Origin: Herbiconiux aconitum | GTDB lineage: Bacteria > Actinomycetota > Actinomycetes > Actinomycetales > Microbacteriaceae | DNA: 64,000 nt | NCBI RefSeq assembly: GCF_024979235.1 | Contig: NZ_JANLCM010000001.1 | Span: 992,001 to 1,056,000 of the forward strand | Direction: 5' to 3' | Shown: in pieces, positions 25,931 through 34,658 of the stretch | Layout: each line of letters begins with the position of its first letter | Numbering within the stretch: the first letter of the stretch is position 1 | The notes under the pieces: model-generated | Told to the model about the DNA's origin: nothing | Seen by the model: the letters and a program-made list of their open reading frames with translations, nothing else | Databases searched by the model: none | Translations under genes and position numbers: made by a program

Positions 25931-25936
25931 TAGAAT
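25931..25936 (+). promoter_or_regulatory. Candidate -10 element for ino1
   Basis: TAGAAT lies 57 bases before the ino1 start in the 94-base gap after mshB. No good -35 was found. An AAAAGGG ribosome site is next to the start. Confidence 0.3.
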
Positions 25937-25992
25937 CGTTGAGTTTTGACAACAACCGAATCGACAACAACAGAACAAAAGGGCTGCACCGA

Positions 25993-27069
25993 ATGAGCAT
26001 CAAGGTCGCGATCGCCGGCGTCGGAAACTGCGCGAACTCACTCATCCAGGGCGTGACGTATTACGCCGATGCGGATGAGAACGAGAGCATCCCGGGGCTC
26101 ATGCACACCCGTTTCGGGCCGTTCCACGTGGGCGACCTCGAGTTTGTGGCGGCGTTCGACGTCGACGCCGCCAAGGTGGGCGTCGACCTCGCCGAGGCCA
26201 TCTGGGCGAGCGAGAACAACACGCTGAAGTTCGCGGATGTCGCGCCGACCGGCGTCACCGTGCAGCGCGGCCCGACCCTCGACGGGCTCGGCGAGTACTA
26301 CGTCGAGATGATCGAGGAGTCCGACGTCGAGCCCGTGGATGTCGCCGCGGCACTCCGCGAGTCCGGTGCCGAGGTGCTCGTCTGCTACCTACCGGTGGGC
26401 TCCGACGATGCCGCCAAGCACTACGCCCAGGCGGCGTTGGATGCGGGCGTCGCCTTCGTGAACGCCGTGCCCGTGTTCATCGCCTCCGACCCGGAGTGGG
26501 CGGCCAAGTTCGTGGCGGCGGGCCTGCCGATCGTGGGTGACGACATCAAGAGCCAAGTCGGCGCCACCATCACGCACCGCGTGCTCGCACGCCTGATGGA
26601 GAGCCGCGGCATCCAGATCGACCACACCTACCAACTCAATGTCGGCGGCAACATGGACTTCAAGAACATGCTCGAACGCCGGCGCCTGAAGTCGAAGAAG
26701 CTCTCGAAGACGCAGGCCGTGACCAGCAACATCGACATCGATCTGCCCGAGCGCGACATCCACATCGGTCCGAGCGATCACGTGCCGTGGCTCGACGACC
26801 GCAAGTTCGCCTTCGTGCGGCTCGAGGGCCATGGCTTCGGCGGCGCCCCGATCAACCTCGAGTACAAGCTGGAGGTCTGGGATTCACCGAACTCGGCCGG
26901 CGTCATCATCGACGCCGTGCGCGCCGCCAAGCTGGCGCTCGACGCCGGACTCGGTGGCCCGGTCGAGTCGGCCAGCGCCTATTTCATGAAGTCGCCTTCG
27001 GTGCAGCTGCCCGACGACGTGGCTCGCACGCGCCTCGAGGAGTTCATCGCCGCGAACACCCCCGCGTAG
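25993..27069 (+). CDS. ino1: Inositol-3-phosphate synthase
   Basis: 358 residues from ATG 25993, similar to actinobacterial Ino1. NAD-binding start [18 protein letters not shown], then [28 protein letters not shown], and [10 protein letters not shown] with the catalytic lysines. Converts glucose-6-phosphate to inositol-3-phosphate, the acceptor used by MshA and for phosphatidylinositol. Together with mshA-mshB it forms a substrate-to-product mycothiol cluster; mshC and mshD are not in the window. An in-frame upstream start at 25939 has no ribosome site. Confidence 0.95.
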   Translation: MSIKVAIAGVGNCANSLIQGVTYYADADENESIPGLMHTRFGPFHVGDLEFVAAFDVDAAKVGVDLAEAIWASENNTLKFADVAPTGVTVQRGPTLDGLGEYYVEMIEESDVEPVDVAAALRESGAEVLVCYLPVGSDDAAKHYAQAALDAGVAFVNAVPVFIASDPEWAAKFVAAGLPIVGDDIKSQVGATITHRVLARLMESRGIQIDHTYQLNVGGNMDFKNMLERRRLKSKKLSKTQAVTSNIDIDLPERDIHIGPSDHVPWLDDRKFAFVRLEGHGFGGAPINLEYKLEVWDSPNSAGVIIDAVRAAKLALDAGLGGPVESASAYFMKSPSVQLPDDVARTRLEEFIAANTPA

Positions 27070-27100
27070 CGGCCCCGCGCCCTCGCGCCCTCGCCCGCGG

Positions 27101-28000
27101 TCAGAGCAGGTCGCGCAGCCGCGCCGCCCGCTCCAGATCGGCCCGGAAGACGGGAAGCGTGTTCAGCGAATACATGCCGTCGATCTGATGGGACTCCCAG
27201 AGGGCATGGATGCGCCGCAGGTCGGCCTGACCGCTCTTCCAGCCGATGCCGTCGATCACCGCGATCACGAACTGCTGCGGCAACCGCACGTCGGCCATCT
27301 CCTCGATCTCGCGCACGGCGTCGGTCAGCTTCGATCCCGTGGAGTCGAAGCCCTTGGCCGCCACGACGATCTGCGCCTCGCCCGTGGCGGGCACCACGAG
27401 ATCGCAGGGAGCCGTGCGGCGATTGCGGCCCGAGAAGCGCGTGCGTGTGCCGTAGCTCAGCCCGAGGTCGGAGGCGATGGCCTCGATCTCGTCTTCGAGG
27501 CGCCGCCCCGACGCGCCCGCGCTGATTGCGGCGACGCGGCTACCGGCCCGCGCCACCAATATGTCGGAGAAGGTATATGTTCGCCCGAGCTGCGTTTCGA
27601 GCAGCCGGATGAGCCCGAAATCGCGGTCTAGGTACTCCACGAGCGCCACCGGACGGGTGCGCGCGAGGGCGGCCCAGCTCGGGGTGTCGAACTCGTGCCG
27701 CAGGGAGTTCTTCAGCCGCTCCTGCGAGAGGCCAACGGTGAGGCCGAGCGCCGGCACCCACTCGGGATGCGCGTGCGCCCACGCCGCAAGACCCGCGACG
27801 TGGAGGCCGCCCCCGGCGTCCCCGTCGAGCCCGGCGAGCAAGCCGTCCTCGGCCTCGATCCCCCCCTCCGCCAGACGCGCGAGACTCTCGGTGGCGTCGT
27901 GGATCACCTGTGCCGCAGCGGTGGGCAGGGTCGGGTCGACGTGCCGCGACATCCGCCCGAGCGTCGACAGATACTCGTCGAACGAGGGGATGTCGCCCAT
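27101..28000 (-). CDS. Type II restriction endonuclease, DpnII-like
   Basis: 299 residues from ATG 28000. The N-terminal half is helical with no clear motif. The C-terminal half fits DpnII-like nucleases: CDLVV (Asp200), VVAAKGFDSTGSKLTDAV (Lys216), and VIDGIGWKSGQADLRRIHAL near the end. The usual Glu-x-Lys reads Ala-Ala-Lys, with Glu residues at 169-173 as possible replacements. It starts at the last base of the methyltransferase stop (TGATG), the layout of a restriction-modification pair. Specificity is not known; GATC is one guess from the family. No other R-M gene is near. Confidence 0.75.
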   Translation of the reverse strand: MGDIPSFDEYLSTLGRMSRHVDPTLPTAAAQVIHDATESLARLAEGGIEAEDGLLAGLDGDAGGGLHVAGLAAWAHAHPEWVPALGLTVGLSQERLKNSLRHEFDTPSWAALARTRPVALVEYLDRDFGLIRLLETQLGRTYTFSDILVARAGSRVAAISAGASGRRLEDEIEAIASDLGLSYGTRTRFSGRNRRTAPCDLVVPATGEAQIVVAAKGFDSTGSKLTDAVREIEEMADVRLPQQFVIAVIDGIGWKSGQADLRRIHALWESHQIDGMYSLNTLPVFRADLERAARLRDLL

Positions 28001-29067
28001 CAATCGCGCCCGATGAAGAGGTATTCGCGCACCGAGTTGCGCGCCGCCGTCGCATGGGTGCCGAAGCTGTAGGAGTGGTCGATCTCGCGCAGCTCGACGT
28101 GCGGCTTCACCGCCGCGAGCAGTTCGAGGATGCGCTGCGGCCCGGGCACCGCGTTGGAGGAGTAGGAGAGCACGATCGCACCGGAATCGCGGAACTTCTC
28201 GAAGGTGGCGGCGAGCGCATCCTCCACCGTGCGTTTGTAAGCGAACGGCGTGAACTTCTTCGCGATCTTCTTCGTCTTGGTCTCCTCCATGATCACGCGG
28301 TCGCGCCAGTAGACCGAGAGACCTTCGAGGAAGTGGTAGCGCTTCATGTAATCGGCATCGTCGGATGGCGGTGCGTAGGGCGGATCGAGGTAGACGACGT
28401 CGTAGGGCCCCGCCGGAATGTCGGCCACGTCGTGGTTCAGCGCCGCGCTCGACGCCCCGTTGTCGAACACCGTGCGGTTGTAGTCGGCCACCCGCAACCG
28501 GAACTGCTCTTCCATGCTCAGCCGCAGGTCGCGCCGGCCGTCGTCGTAGCGGTTGCCCGTGTAGGTGAACACCCCGCGCGGTTGCTTGCGGGCGGCCGAG
28601 AGCACCAGCGCCGAGATCGCGATGTCGCGCTCGGCTCCGGCCAGCAGATCGACGTGGCTCCACGCCGAGTCGAGGAAGGCGAGGTCGGCGGGCGAGAGGT
28701 AGAGCCCCGCGAACTTGCGGGCGATGAAGTCGCGCCCGTCGGCGTTCGGCTCGCAGAGCTGCTCGACCGCGTCGTCGGGCAACGTGACGGTGGAGTTCTG
28801 CACGGTGGCGCGGGCGATGATCGACGAGAAGGTGAGGAAGTCGTTCGAGGTGACGGCATAGCCCTGCGCCTTGAGGAGGTAGGACACGAAGCCGGAGCCG
28901 CTGAAGGCATCCAGCGCCGACGAGCCGCCCAACTCTGAGAACACGCGCTGCAACGAGCCGGCCAGCCGGTATTTCGACCCCATGTAGCGCAAACGCGGAA
29001 AAAGTGCTGCCCGGGTGAGGATCTCCGACGCGACCGGGGTGGGAACGGTCGGGAGATCGAGGGTCAT
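28000..29067 (-). CDS. DNA adenine methyltransferase, D12 class
   Basis: 355 residues. N6-adenine methyltransferase with alpha-class motif order: LRYMGSKYRLAGSL, AdoMet motif DAFSGSGFVSYLL (Gly-containing loop 55-60), then DVVYLDPPYAPPSDD with DPPY at 228-231. Length leaves room for a target-recognition domain at about 110-220. Translationally coupled to the nuclease gene, so it should protect the host DNA. Lies between ino1 and the CCA-adding enzyme gene, both housekeeping, which suggests insertion of the pair. Confidence 0.88.
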   Translation of the reverse strand: MTLDLPTVPTPVASEILTRAALFPRLRYMGSKYRLAGSLQRVFSELGGSSALDAFSGSGFVSYLLKAQGYAVTSNDFLTFSSIIARATVQNSTVTLPDDAVEQLCEPNADGRDFIARKFAGLYLSPADLAFLDSAWSHVDLLAGAERDIAISALVLSAARKQPRGVFTYTGNRYDDGRRDLRLSMEEQFRLRVADYNRTVFDNGASSAALNHDVADIPAGPYDVVYLDPPYAPPSDDADYMKRYHFLEGLSVYWRDRVIMEETKTKKIAKKFTPFAYKRTVEDALAATFEKFRDSGAIVLSYSSNAVPGPQRILELLAAVKPHVELREIDHSYSFGTHATAARNSVREYLFIGRD

Positions 29068-29101
29068 GTGCCCAGTCTCCCCGATGCCGCCGACATCGCG
29101 G

Positions 29102-30547
29102 TCATCCGGCGGAGCGCGCCGCCCACCACTCCTTCAGGCGCGCCGTGGCCTCCTCCTCGGAGAGCGGGCCCTCGTCGAGGCGCACCTCCAGCAGGTAGGC
29201 GTAGGCCTCGCCGACCGCGCGCGAGGGCTTGAGATCCAGGATGGCCATGATCTGCTCGCCGTCGAGATCGGGCCGAACGGATGCCATCTCCTCCTGTGCG
29301 GCCAGCGTCGCGATGCGCTCCTCCAGGTCGTCGTAGGCGAACGACAGTCGGTCGGCCTTGCGGCGGTTGCGGGTGGTGACGTCGGCGCGGGTGAGGATGT
29401 GCAGCCGCTCGAGCTGGTCGCCGGCGTCGCGCACGTAACGCCGCACGGCCGAATCCGTCCAGTCGCCGTCGGTGTAGCCGAAGAAGCGCAGATGCAACTC
29501 GATCAGGCGCCCGACCGCGGCGATCGTGTCGTTGTCGAAGCGCAGCTCGCGCAGCCGCCGCTTCGCGAGCTTGGCACCCACCACGTCGTGATGGTGGAAG
29601 CTGACCTGACCGCCGGGCTCGTTGCGCTTGGTGGCGGGCTTGCCGATGTCGTGCAGCAGCGCCGCGAGCCGCAGCACCAAGTCGGGCGACACGATGCCCG
29701 TTCCGGCGGCCGCGCGCGACTTCTCGAGGTCGATGGCCTGATCGAGCACCGTGAGGCTGTGCTGGTAGACGTCTTTGTGGTGGTGGTGCTCGTCGGCTTC
29801 GAGCTGCAGCGCCGGGATCTCCGGGATGATCAGCTCGGCAAGCCCGCTCTCGACCAGCAATTCGACGCCGACGCGCGGCGCATCCGTCTTCAGCAACTTG
29901 GACAGCTCGTCGTTCACCCGCTCGATCGAGACGATGCCGATGGAGTCGCGCATCTCCGAGATGGCGATCGCGGTGTCGGGGGCCACGGTGAAGCCGAGTT
30001 GGGCGCTGAAGCGGATGGCGCGCAGCATCCGCAGCGGATCGTCGCCGAACGAGACCTCGGGGGCGCCCGGGGTGCGCAGCACGCCGGCGATCAGGTCGTC
30101 CATGCCGTGCGCGGGGTCGACCAGCACGAGCTCGGGCACGCGCAGCGCCATGGCGTTGACCGTGAAGTCGCGGCGCCGTAGGTCGCCTTCGAGGCTGTCG
30201 CCGAACTCCACCGCGGGCTTGCGGCTGGTGCCGTCGTAGCTGTCCGAGCGGTAGGTGGTGATCTCCACGGTCTCGCCGTCGATGCGGGCGGCGATGGTGC
30301 CGAAGGCGCGCCCCACATCCCACTGCGCCTGCGAGATGGGCGTGACGAGGGCCAGGATCTCGTCGGGCGTCGCATCCGTCGTGAAATCGAGGTCGGTGAT
30401 CGGGCGGCCGAGGAACGCGTCGCGCACCGGGCCGCCGACGAGGGCCAGCTCGTGGCCGGCGTCGGCGAACGCTGCCGCGAGGGTCGCGACAGGACCACTC
30501 GCCGCGAGGTTCCCCAGGAACTCGAGGGATTGCTGAACCGACTGCAC
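29102..30547 (-). CDS. pcnA: CCA tRNA nucleotidyltransferase
   Basis: 481 residues, class II type. Nucleotidyltransferase head: LVGGPVRDAFLGRPITDLDFTTDA with the Asp pair in DLDFTTD, then RRDFTVNAMAL, and an HD domain later (LAALLHDIGKPATKR). It adds or repairs the CCA end of tRNAs, needed here because both tRNA genes in the window lack an encoded CCA. GTG start at 30547; weak ribosome site. Divergent from the DUF6049 gene. Confidence 0.93.
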   Translation of the reverse strand: MQSVQQSLEFLGNLAASGPVATLAAAFADAGHELALVGGPVRDAFLGRPITDLDFTTDATPDEILALVTPISQAQWDVGRAFGTIAARIDGETVEITTYRSDSYDGTSRKPAVEFGDSLEGDLRRRDFTVNAMALRVPELVLVDPAHGMDDLIAGVLRTPGAPEVSFGDDPLRMLRAIRFSAQLGFTVAPDTAIAISEMRDSIGIVSIERVNDELSKLLKTDAPRVGVELLVESGLAELIIPEIPALQLEADEHHHHKDVYQHSLTVLDQAIDLEKSRAAAGTGIVSPDLVLRLAALLHDIGKPATKRNEPGGQVSFHHHDVVGAKLAKRRLRELRFDNDTIAAVGRLIELHLRFFGYTDGDWTDSAVRRYVRDAGDQLERLHILTRADVTTRNRRKADRLSFAYDDLEERIATLAAQEEMASVRPDLDGEQIMAILDLKPSRAVGEAYAYLLEVRLDEGPLSEEEATARLKEWWAARSAG

Positions 30548-30662
30548 CGGCCCATTTTAGCCGCGCCTTCCGCCGGGCCAGGGCGGTTCCCGGTTCTCCC
30601 AGGCCGCTTCTCCTAGAATCGGCAGTACGGATGCGGGGCCACCAGCGCACCCATGACTACCT

Positions 30663-32900
30663 ATGAACCCAGCGCGTCGATTGTTTCGAGTTGCGCCCGC
30701 GATCGCCGCAAGCGCGCTGATCGCCGGTGCAGTGTTCGCGACCCCGATGGCAGCGAGCGCGACGGATGCCCCCGACCCGGCCGCGCCGACCGTCGCCCTC
30801 TCCATCGCTCCCGCCGGCAACGGCGTCGTCACCCCCGGAGCCGATCTCGCCATCACGGTCGAGATCGCGAATCCGGGCCCCGACCAGGTCGCCGACGGCA
30901 CGATCGACATCGTGCTCGACCGCTCTCCGCTCACATCCGCGACCGCCTACGACTCCTGGGTGGCCGGCGGCGGCGCAGCAGACGGCGACGCAGCGGCTGC
31001 CGACGAGGATCTCGTCACGCTCGCCACCGCCGCTTCGCCGGCCGTTCCACTCGGTGCGACCCACTCGGTGCAGCTCACGGTGCCGGCCGACCAGCTGGCC
31101 CTCGGCGACTGGGGCAGCTACGGGCTCGGTGCCCGCCTCACCCAGGGCGGCGCGGTGGCCGCCGAGACGCGGTCCACGATCGTCTGGAACGATCCGACGG
31201 CCGACGCACCGCCCGCCGCCGGTGTCACCGTCATCGCACCACTCACGAGCATCGCCAGCACCACGGGTCTCATCCAGGCCCCGGCCCTCGAGACCTTCAC
31301 GAGCGACACCGGCGTACTCACCCGCGAATTGGATGCGGTCATCGACCGCCCGGTCACGATCGCGGTCGATCCGCGCATCATCGTGTCCATCCGCGCTCTC
31401 GGATCGACCGCTCCCGATTCGGCCGTCGGCTGGCTCGAGCGGCTCGAGGCAGCCTCGAATCCGATCATCCCGCTCACCTTCGCCGATTCGGACATCGCGG
31501 CCGAGCACCAGGCGGGAGCACCCGGCGTCCTCGCGCCCACCTCCTTCGCATACGCGCTCGATCCGGCGAACTTCATCGGCGTCGACGAGCTGATCGAACC
31601 GACGGCGACCCCGACAACGAGTCCCTCGGCACCCGGCGACCCGACGGCGACGCCCGCTCCGAGCACGGATCCCACGCCCCCGCCTCCCGCCGTTCCCACG
31701 CTCGAACAACTCACCGACTGGGACTACACGAGCACCTCAATCGCGTGGCCCCGCACCGGCTCCGTGGTCGCAGCCGACCTGCCGTTCTTCTCGCAGTCGG
31801 GCCTCACCACGAGCATCATCGACTCGTCGCAGCTCTCCGCCGAAGGCGACCCTCTCGACGCCGTCGTGTCGGTGGGCGATCAGACGGCCCTCGTCGCCGA
31901 CCACGGTGTGTCGGCGGCGATCCAGGATGCGCTGGCCGCCAATTCCGACGCGCGCCGCGGCCAGGCGCTCTCCCAGCTCTCCGGTTCTCTCGCCATCGCG
32001 GCGGGCGCGGGGCGTGCGACGGATGCCGGCTCCGACGCATCCGGTCGAACCGTGCTCGCCGTGCTCGACCGCACCGCAATGAACCTCACCGACCTCGACC
32101 AGGTTCTCGGGGCACTCCAGTCCCTGCCCTGGGCCGGCACCGCTCCGCTCCAGAACCTGCTCGCACAGACCCCCAGGCAGGCCGCCACGCTGATCGACGC
32201 CCCGGAATCGGCCGACCGCATCGGCCAGATCCAGCGACTCCTCGGGGGCTCCGGCTCGATCGACTCCTTCTCATCTGTTCTCGCCGATCCGCAGGTGCTC
32301 ACCGGCCAGAACCGCGCCGATCTGCTCGCCCTACTCTCGAACAGCTGGGTTCCGAACGAGGGCGGATGGAACGTCGCCGTGCAGGGCAGTGTCGACGCCA
32401 CCGCGAAGACGCTCGGTTCGGTGCAGATGATCGACGGGTCGAACATCAACCTGCTGTCGAACCAGGCACCGCTCCCCGTCACCCTCAGCAACGAGTTGCC
32501 CTACCCCGTCACGGTCTTGGTGCACGTCACACCCTCGAACGGCCGTCTGCTGGTGGAGCAGAACGACGTCGAGGTGACCATCGAGGCCACCTCGCGCAAG
32601 GGGGCGCAGATTCCGGTCACCGCGGTCGCGAACGGGGCCGTCACCCTGAACATCCAGCTGCTCAGCCCGACGGGCGTGCTCATCTCGACCCCGTCGCCCG
32701 TGGTCGTGAACGTCAGCGCCGAATGGGAGACCTGGGGCACGGTGCTCTTCGGAGTGCTGGTGGTGATCGTGTTCGGCTTCGGAATCGTGCGCAACATCCT
32801 GCGGCGCCGCAAGAAGCGCCGAACCGACGACGCGGCGGCCGCCGAGAATCCCGAGAATGCCGTCGAGGCCCCGGATGCGGGAGTGACGCCCCATGAGTAA
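30663..32900 (+). CDS. DUF6049-type secreted, membrane-anchored protein
   Basis: 745 residues. N-terminal signal peptide (MNPARRLFRVAPAIAASALIAGA, cleavage after ATPMAASA), a large extracellular part with beta-rich N-terminal segment, a Pro/Thr linker near 320-345, and one C-terminal helix (WGTVLFGVLVVIVFGFGIV) followed by an Arg/Lys stop and acidic tail. This family sits between pcnA and murJ in many actinobacteria, so a cell-envelope role is likely, but the function is unknown. Overlaps murJ by eight bases. Confidence 0.82.
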   Translation: MNPARRLFRVAPAIAASALIAGAVFATPMAASATDAPDPAAPTVALSIAPAGNGVVTPGADLAITVEIANPGPDQVADGTIDIVLDRSPLTSATAYDSWVAGGGAADGDAAAADEDLVTLATAASPAVPLGATHSVQLTVPADQLALGDWGSYGLGARLTQGGAVAAETRSTIVWNDPTADAPPAAGVTVIAPLTSIASTTGLIQAPALETFTSDTGVLTRELDAVIDRPVTIAVDPRIIVSIRALGSTAPDSAVGWLERLEAASNPIIPLTFADSDIAAEHQAGAPGVLAPTSFAYALDPANFIGVDELIEPTATPTTSPSAPGDPTATPAPSTDPTPPPPAVPTLEQLTDWDYTSTSIAWPRTGSVVAADLPFFSQSGLTTSIIDSSQLSAEGDPLDAVVSVGDQTALVADHGVSAAIQDALAANSDARRGQALSQLSGSLAIAAGAGRATDAGSDASGRTVLAVLDRTAMNLTDLDQVLGALQSLPWAGTAPLQNLLAQTPRQAATLIDAPESADRIGQIQRLLGGSGSIDSFSSVLADPQVLTGQNRADLLALLSNSWVPNEGGWNVAVQGSVDATAKTLGSVQMIDGSNINLLSNQAPLPVTLSNELPYPVTVLVHVTPSNGRLLVEQNDVEVTIEATSRKGAQIPVTAVANGAVTLNIQLLSPTGVLISTPSPVVVNVSAEWETWGTVLFGVLVVIVFGFGIVRNILRRRKKRRTDDAAAAENPENAVEAPDAGVTPHE

Positions 32901-34521
32901 CGCCGGAATCGGTCGCGCCAGCGCCCTCCTGGCCTCCGGAACGACGGTCTCGCGGGTTCTCGGCTTCGTCAAGGCCATCATCCTGGTGCAGACCATCGGT
33001 GCGGTGAGCCTCGGCGGCAACGCCTTCGCCATCGCGAACCAGCTGCCGAACACGATCTTCGTCATCGTGGCGGGTGGCATGCTCAACGCGGTACTCGTGC
33101 CGCAGATCGTGCGGGCGTCGTCGCACACCGACGGCGGCAGCGCCTACATCAACAAGCTGGTCACCTTGGCGCTCACGGTGCTCGCCGGTGCCGCCATCAT
33201 CGCGACTCTGCTCGCACCCGTTCTGGTGCGGGTCGTCGCGGGTCTGGCCGGCGACACACCGGAATCCGTGCTCGACCTGGCCGCATCCTTCGCCTACTGG
33301 ACGCTGCCGCTGATCTTCTTCTACGGTCTCTACTCGGTGCTCGGCGAAGTGCTGAACGCGCGACGGTCGTTCGGACCGTTCACCTGGGCCCCGGTGCTCA
33401 ACAACGTGGTCGCCATCCTCGGGCTGATCGGGTTCAACCTGGTGTTCGCGCCGACCGCCATCGAGCGCGACACCTTCTCCTACTGGACGCCGGACAAGGT
33501 CATCTGGCTGGCCGGCACCGCCACGCTCGGGGTGGCGATTCAGGCGCTCGTGCTGTTCCTCTTCTGGAAGCGGATCGGCCTCCGTTACCGCCCGGACTTC
33601 CGGTGGCGGGGCGTGGGCCTCGGCCAGGCCGGCAAGATCGCCGGGTGGACCTTCGGCATGCTCCTCGTCACGCAGCTCGCCGGGCTCGTGGAGACGAACG
33701 TCGTCGCCACGGCGGCCGGCGGCGACAACGCCTCCACCAACGTGCTCACCAACGCCTGGCTGGTGTTCATGCTGCCGCACTCGATCGTGGCGGTGTCGAT
33801 CGCCACCGCCTACTTCACGAGGATGAGCGAGTTCGCTCATCAAGGAGATCTGGCGAGCGTGCGCGCCAATCTCTCCGCGTCGTTGCGCGTCATCACGGCC
33901 TTCATGGTTCTCGCCATGATCGGCTTGATCGTCTGCGCCTATCCGTTCAGCCGGTTCTTCACCGATTCGTTCCCGGTCACCGTCACCATGGGCAACGTGC
34001 TGATCGGGTTCCTCATCGGCCTGCCGGCCTTCAGCATGCTCTTCGTCATCCAGCGCGCCTTCTACTCGCTGGGCGACACCCGCACGCCGTTCTTCATCAC
34101 CGTCTTCCAGGCCGTGATCTTCTCCGCAGCCGCGCTCGTCGTGCTCTTCTTCGTGCCGAAGGATCTCGTGGGCGTCGCAGTGGCCGTCTCCCTCTCGGTC
34201 GCGGGCATCCTGCAGACCATCCTGGCCGCCGTGCTGATCCGAACCCGCTTGGGAGGCGTGGGCGGGCGCACGGTGGCGGTGAGCTTCCTCCGGTTCGTCG
34301 GGGCGGCCATCCCCTCCACTGCGGCCGGCGTCGTTCTCGCAATCGTGTTCGGGCTCGGCGACGCCGACGGGTTCGGCAGCTCCTCGGTGATGGGTTCGAT
34401 CGTCTCCCTGGTGGTCATCGGCTCGGTGATGTCGGCCGTCTATCTGGGCGCCCTGTTCCTCGTCCGTTCCCCTGAGCTCCGAGTGGCGCTCGCGCCCATC
34501 CGCGCCCGGCTGAACCGCTAG
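32893..34521 (+). CDS. murJ: Lipid II flippase MurJ
   Basis: 542 residues, about 14 membrane helices of the MviN/MurJ family. Recognisable parts are ASALLASGTTVSRVLGFVKAIILV, LNAVLVPQIVRA and VIQRAFYSLGDTRTPF. Moves lipid-linked peptidoglycan precursor across the membrane. Unlike mycobacterial MviN it has no C-terminal pseudokinase extension. Couples to the DUF6049 gene by an eight-base overlap. Confidence 0.93.
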   Translation: MSNAGIGRASALLASGTTVSRVLGFVKAIILVQTIGAVSLGGNAFAIANQLPNTIFVIVAGGMLNAVLVPQIVRASSHTDGGSAYINKLVTLALTVLAGAAIIATLLAPVLVRVVAGLAGDTPESVLDLAASFAYWTLPLIFFYGLYSVLGEVLNARRSFGPFTWAPVLNNVVAILGLIGFNLVFAPTAIERDTFSYWTPDKVIWLAGTATLGVAIQALVLFLFWKRIGLRYRPDFRWRGVGLGQAGKIAGWTFGMLLVTQLAGLVETNVVATAAGGDNASTNVLTNAWLVFMLPHSIVAVSIATAYFTRMSEFAHQGDLASVRANLSASLRVITAFMVLAMIGLIVCAYPFSRFFTDSFPVTVTMGNVLIGFLIGLPAFSMLFVIQRAFYSLGDTRTPFFITVFQAVIFSAAALVVLFFVPKDLVGVAVAVSLSVAGILQTILAAVLIRTRLGGVGGRTVAVSFLRFVGAAIPSTAAGVVLAIVFGLGDADGFGSSSVMGSIVSLVVIGSVMSAVYLGALFLVRSPELRVALAPIRARLNR

Positions 34522-34573
34522 CGGAAGCCCTCCCGAACACACCCCGCGAACGCCTCCGGCCGCCGGGTCCACT

Positions 34574-34599
34574 GGAATACTCCGCGGTTAGGATGTGTT
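34574..34599 (+). promoter_or_regulatory. SigH/SigR-type promoter for trxB-trxA
   Basis: GGAAT at 34574-34578 and GTT at 34597-34599 are separated by exactly 18 bases, the consensus of the thiol-oxidative-stress sigma factors SigR (Streptomyces) and SigH (mycobacteria). It lies 59 bases before the trxB start. trxBA is a classical member of that regulon. Confidence 0.82.
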
Positions 34600-34658
34600 G
34601 TATCGATCAGTGAGTGCACTGGTGGTGTGCCCACGATCATCCTCAGGAGTGGAACGAC

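Noticed and set aside
32713..34572. 619-codon minus-strand frame opposite murJ
   Set aside because: Antisense shadow rich in Asp, His and Arg; murJ is unambiguous.
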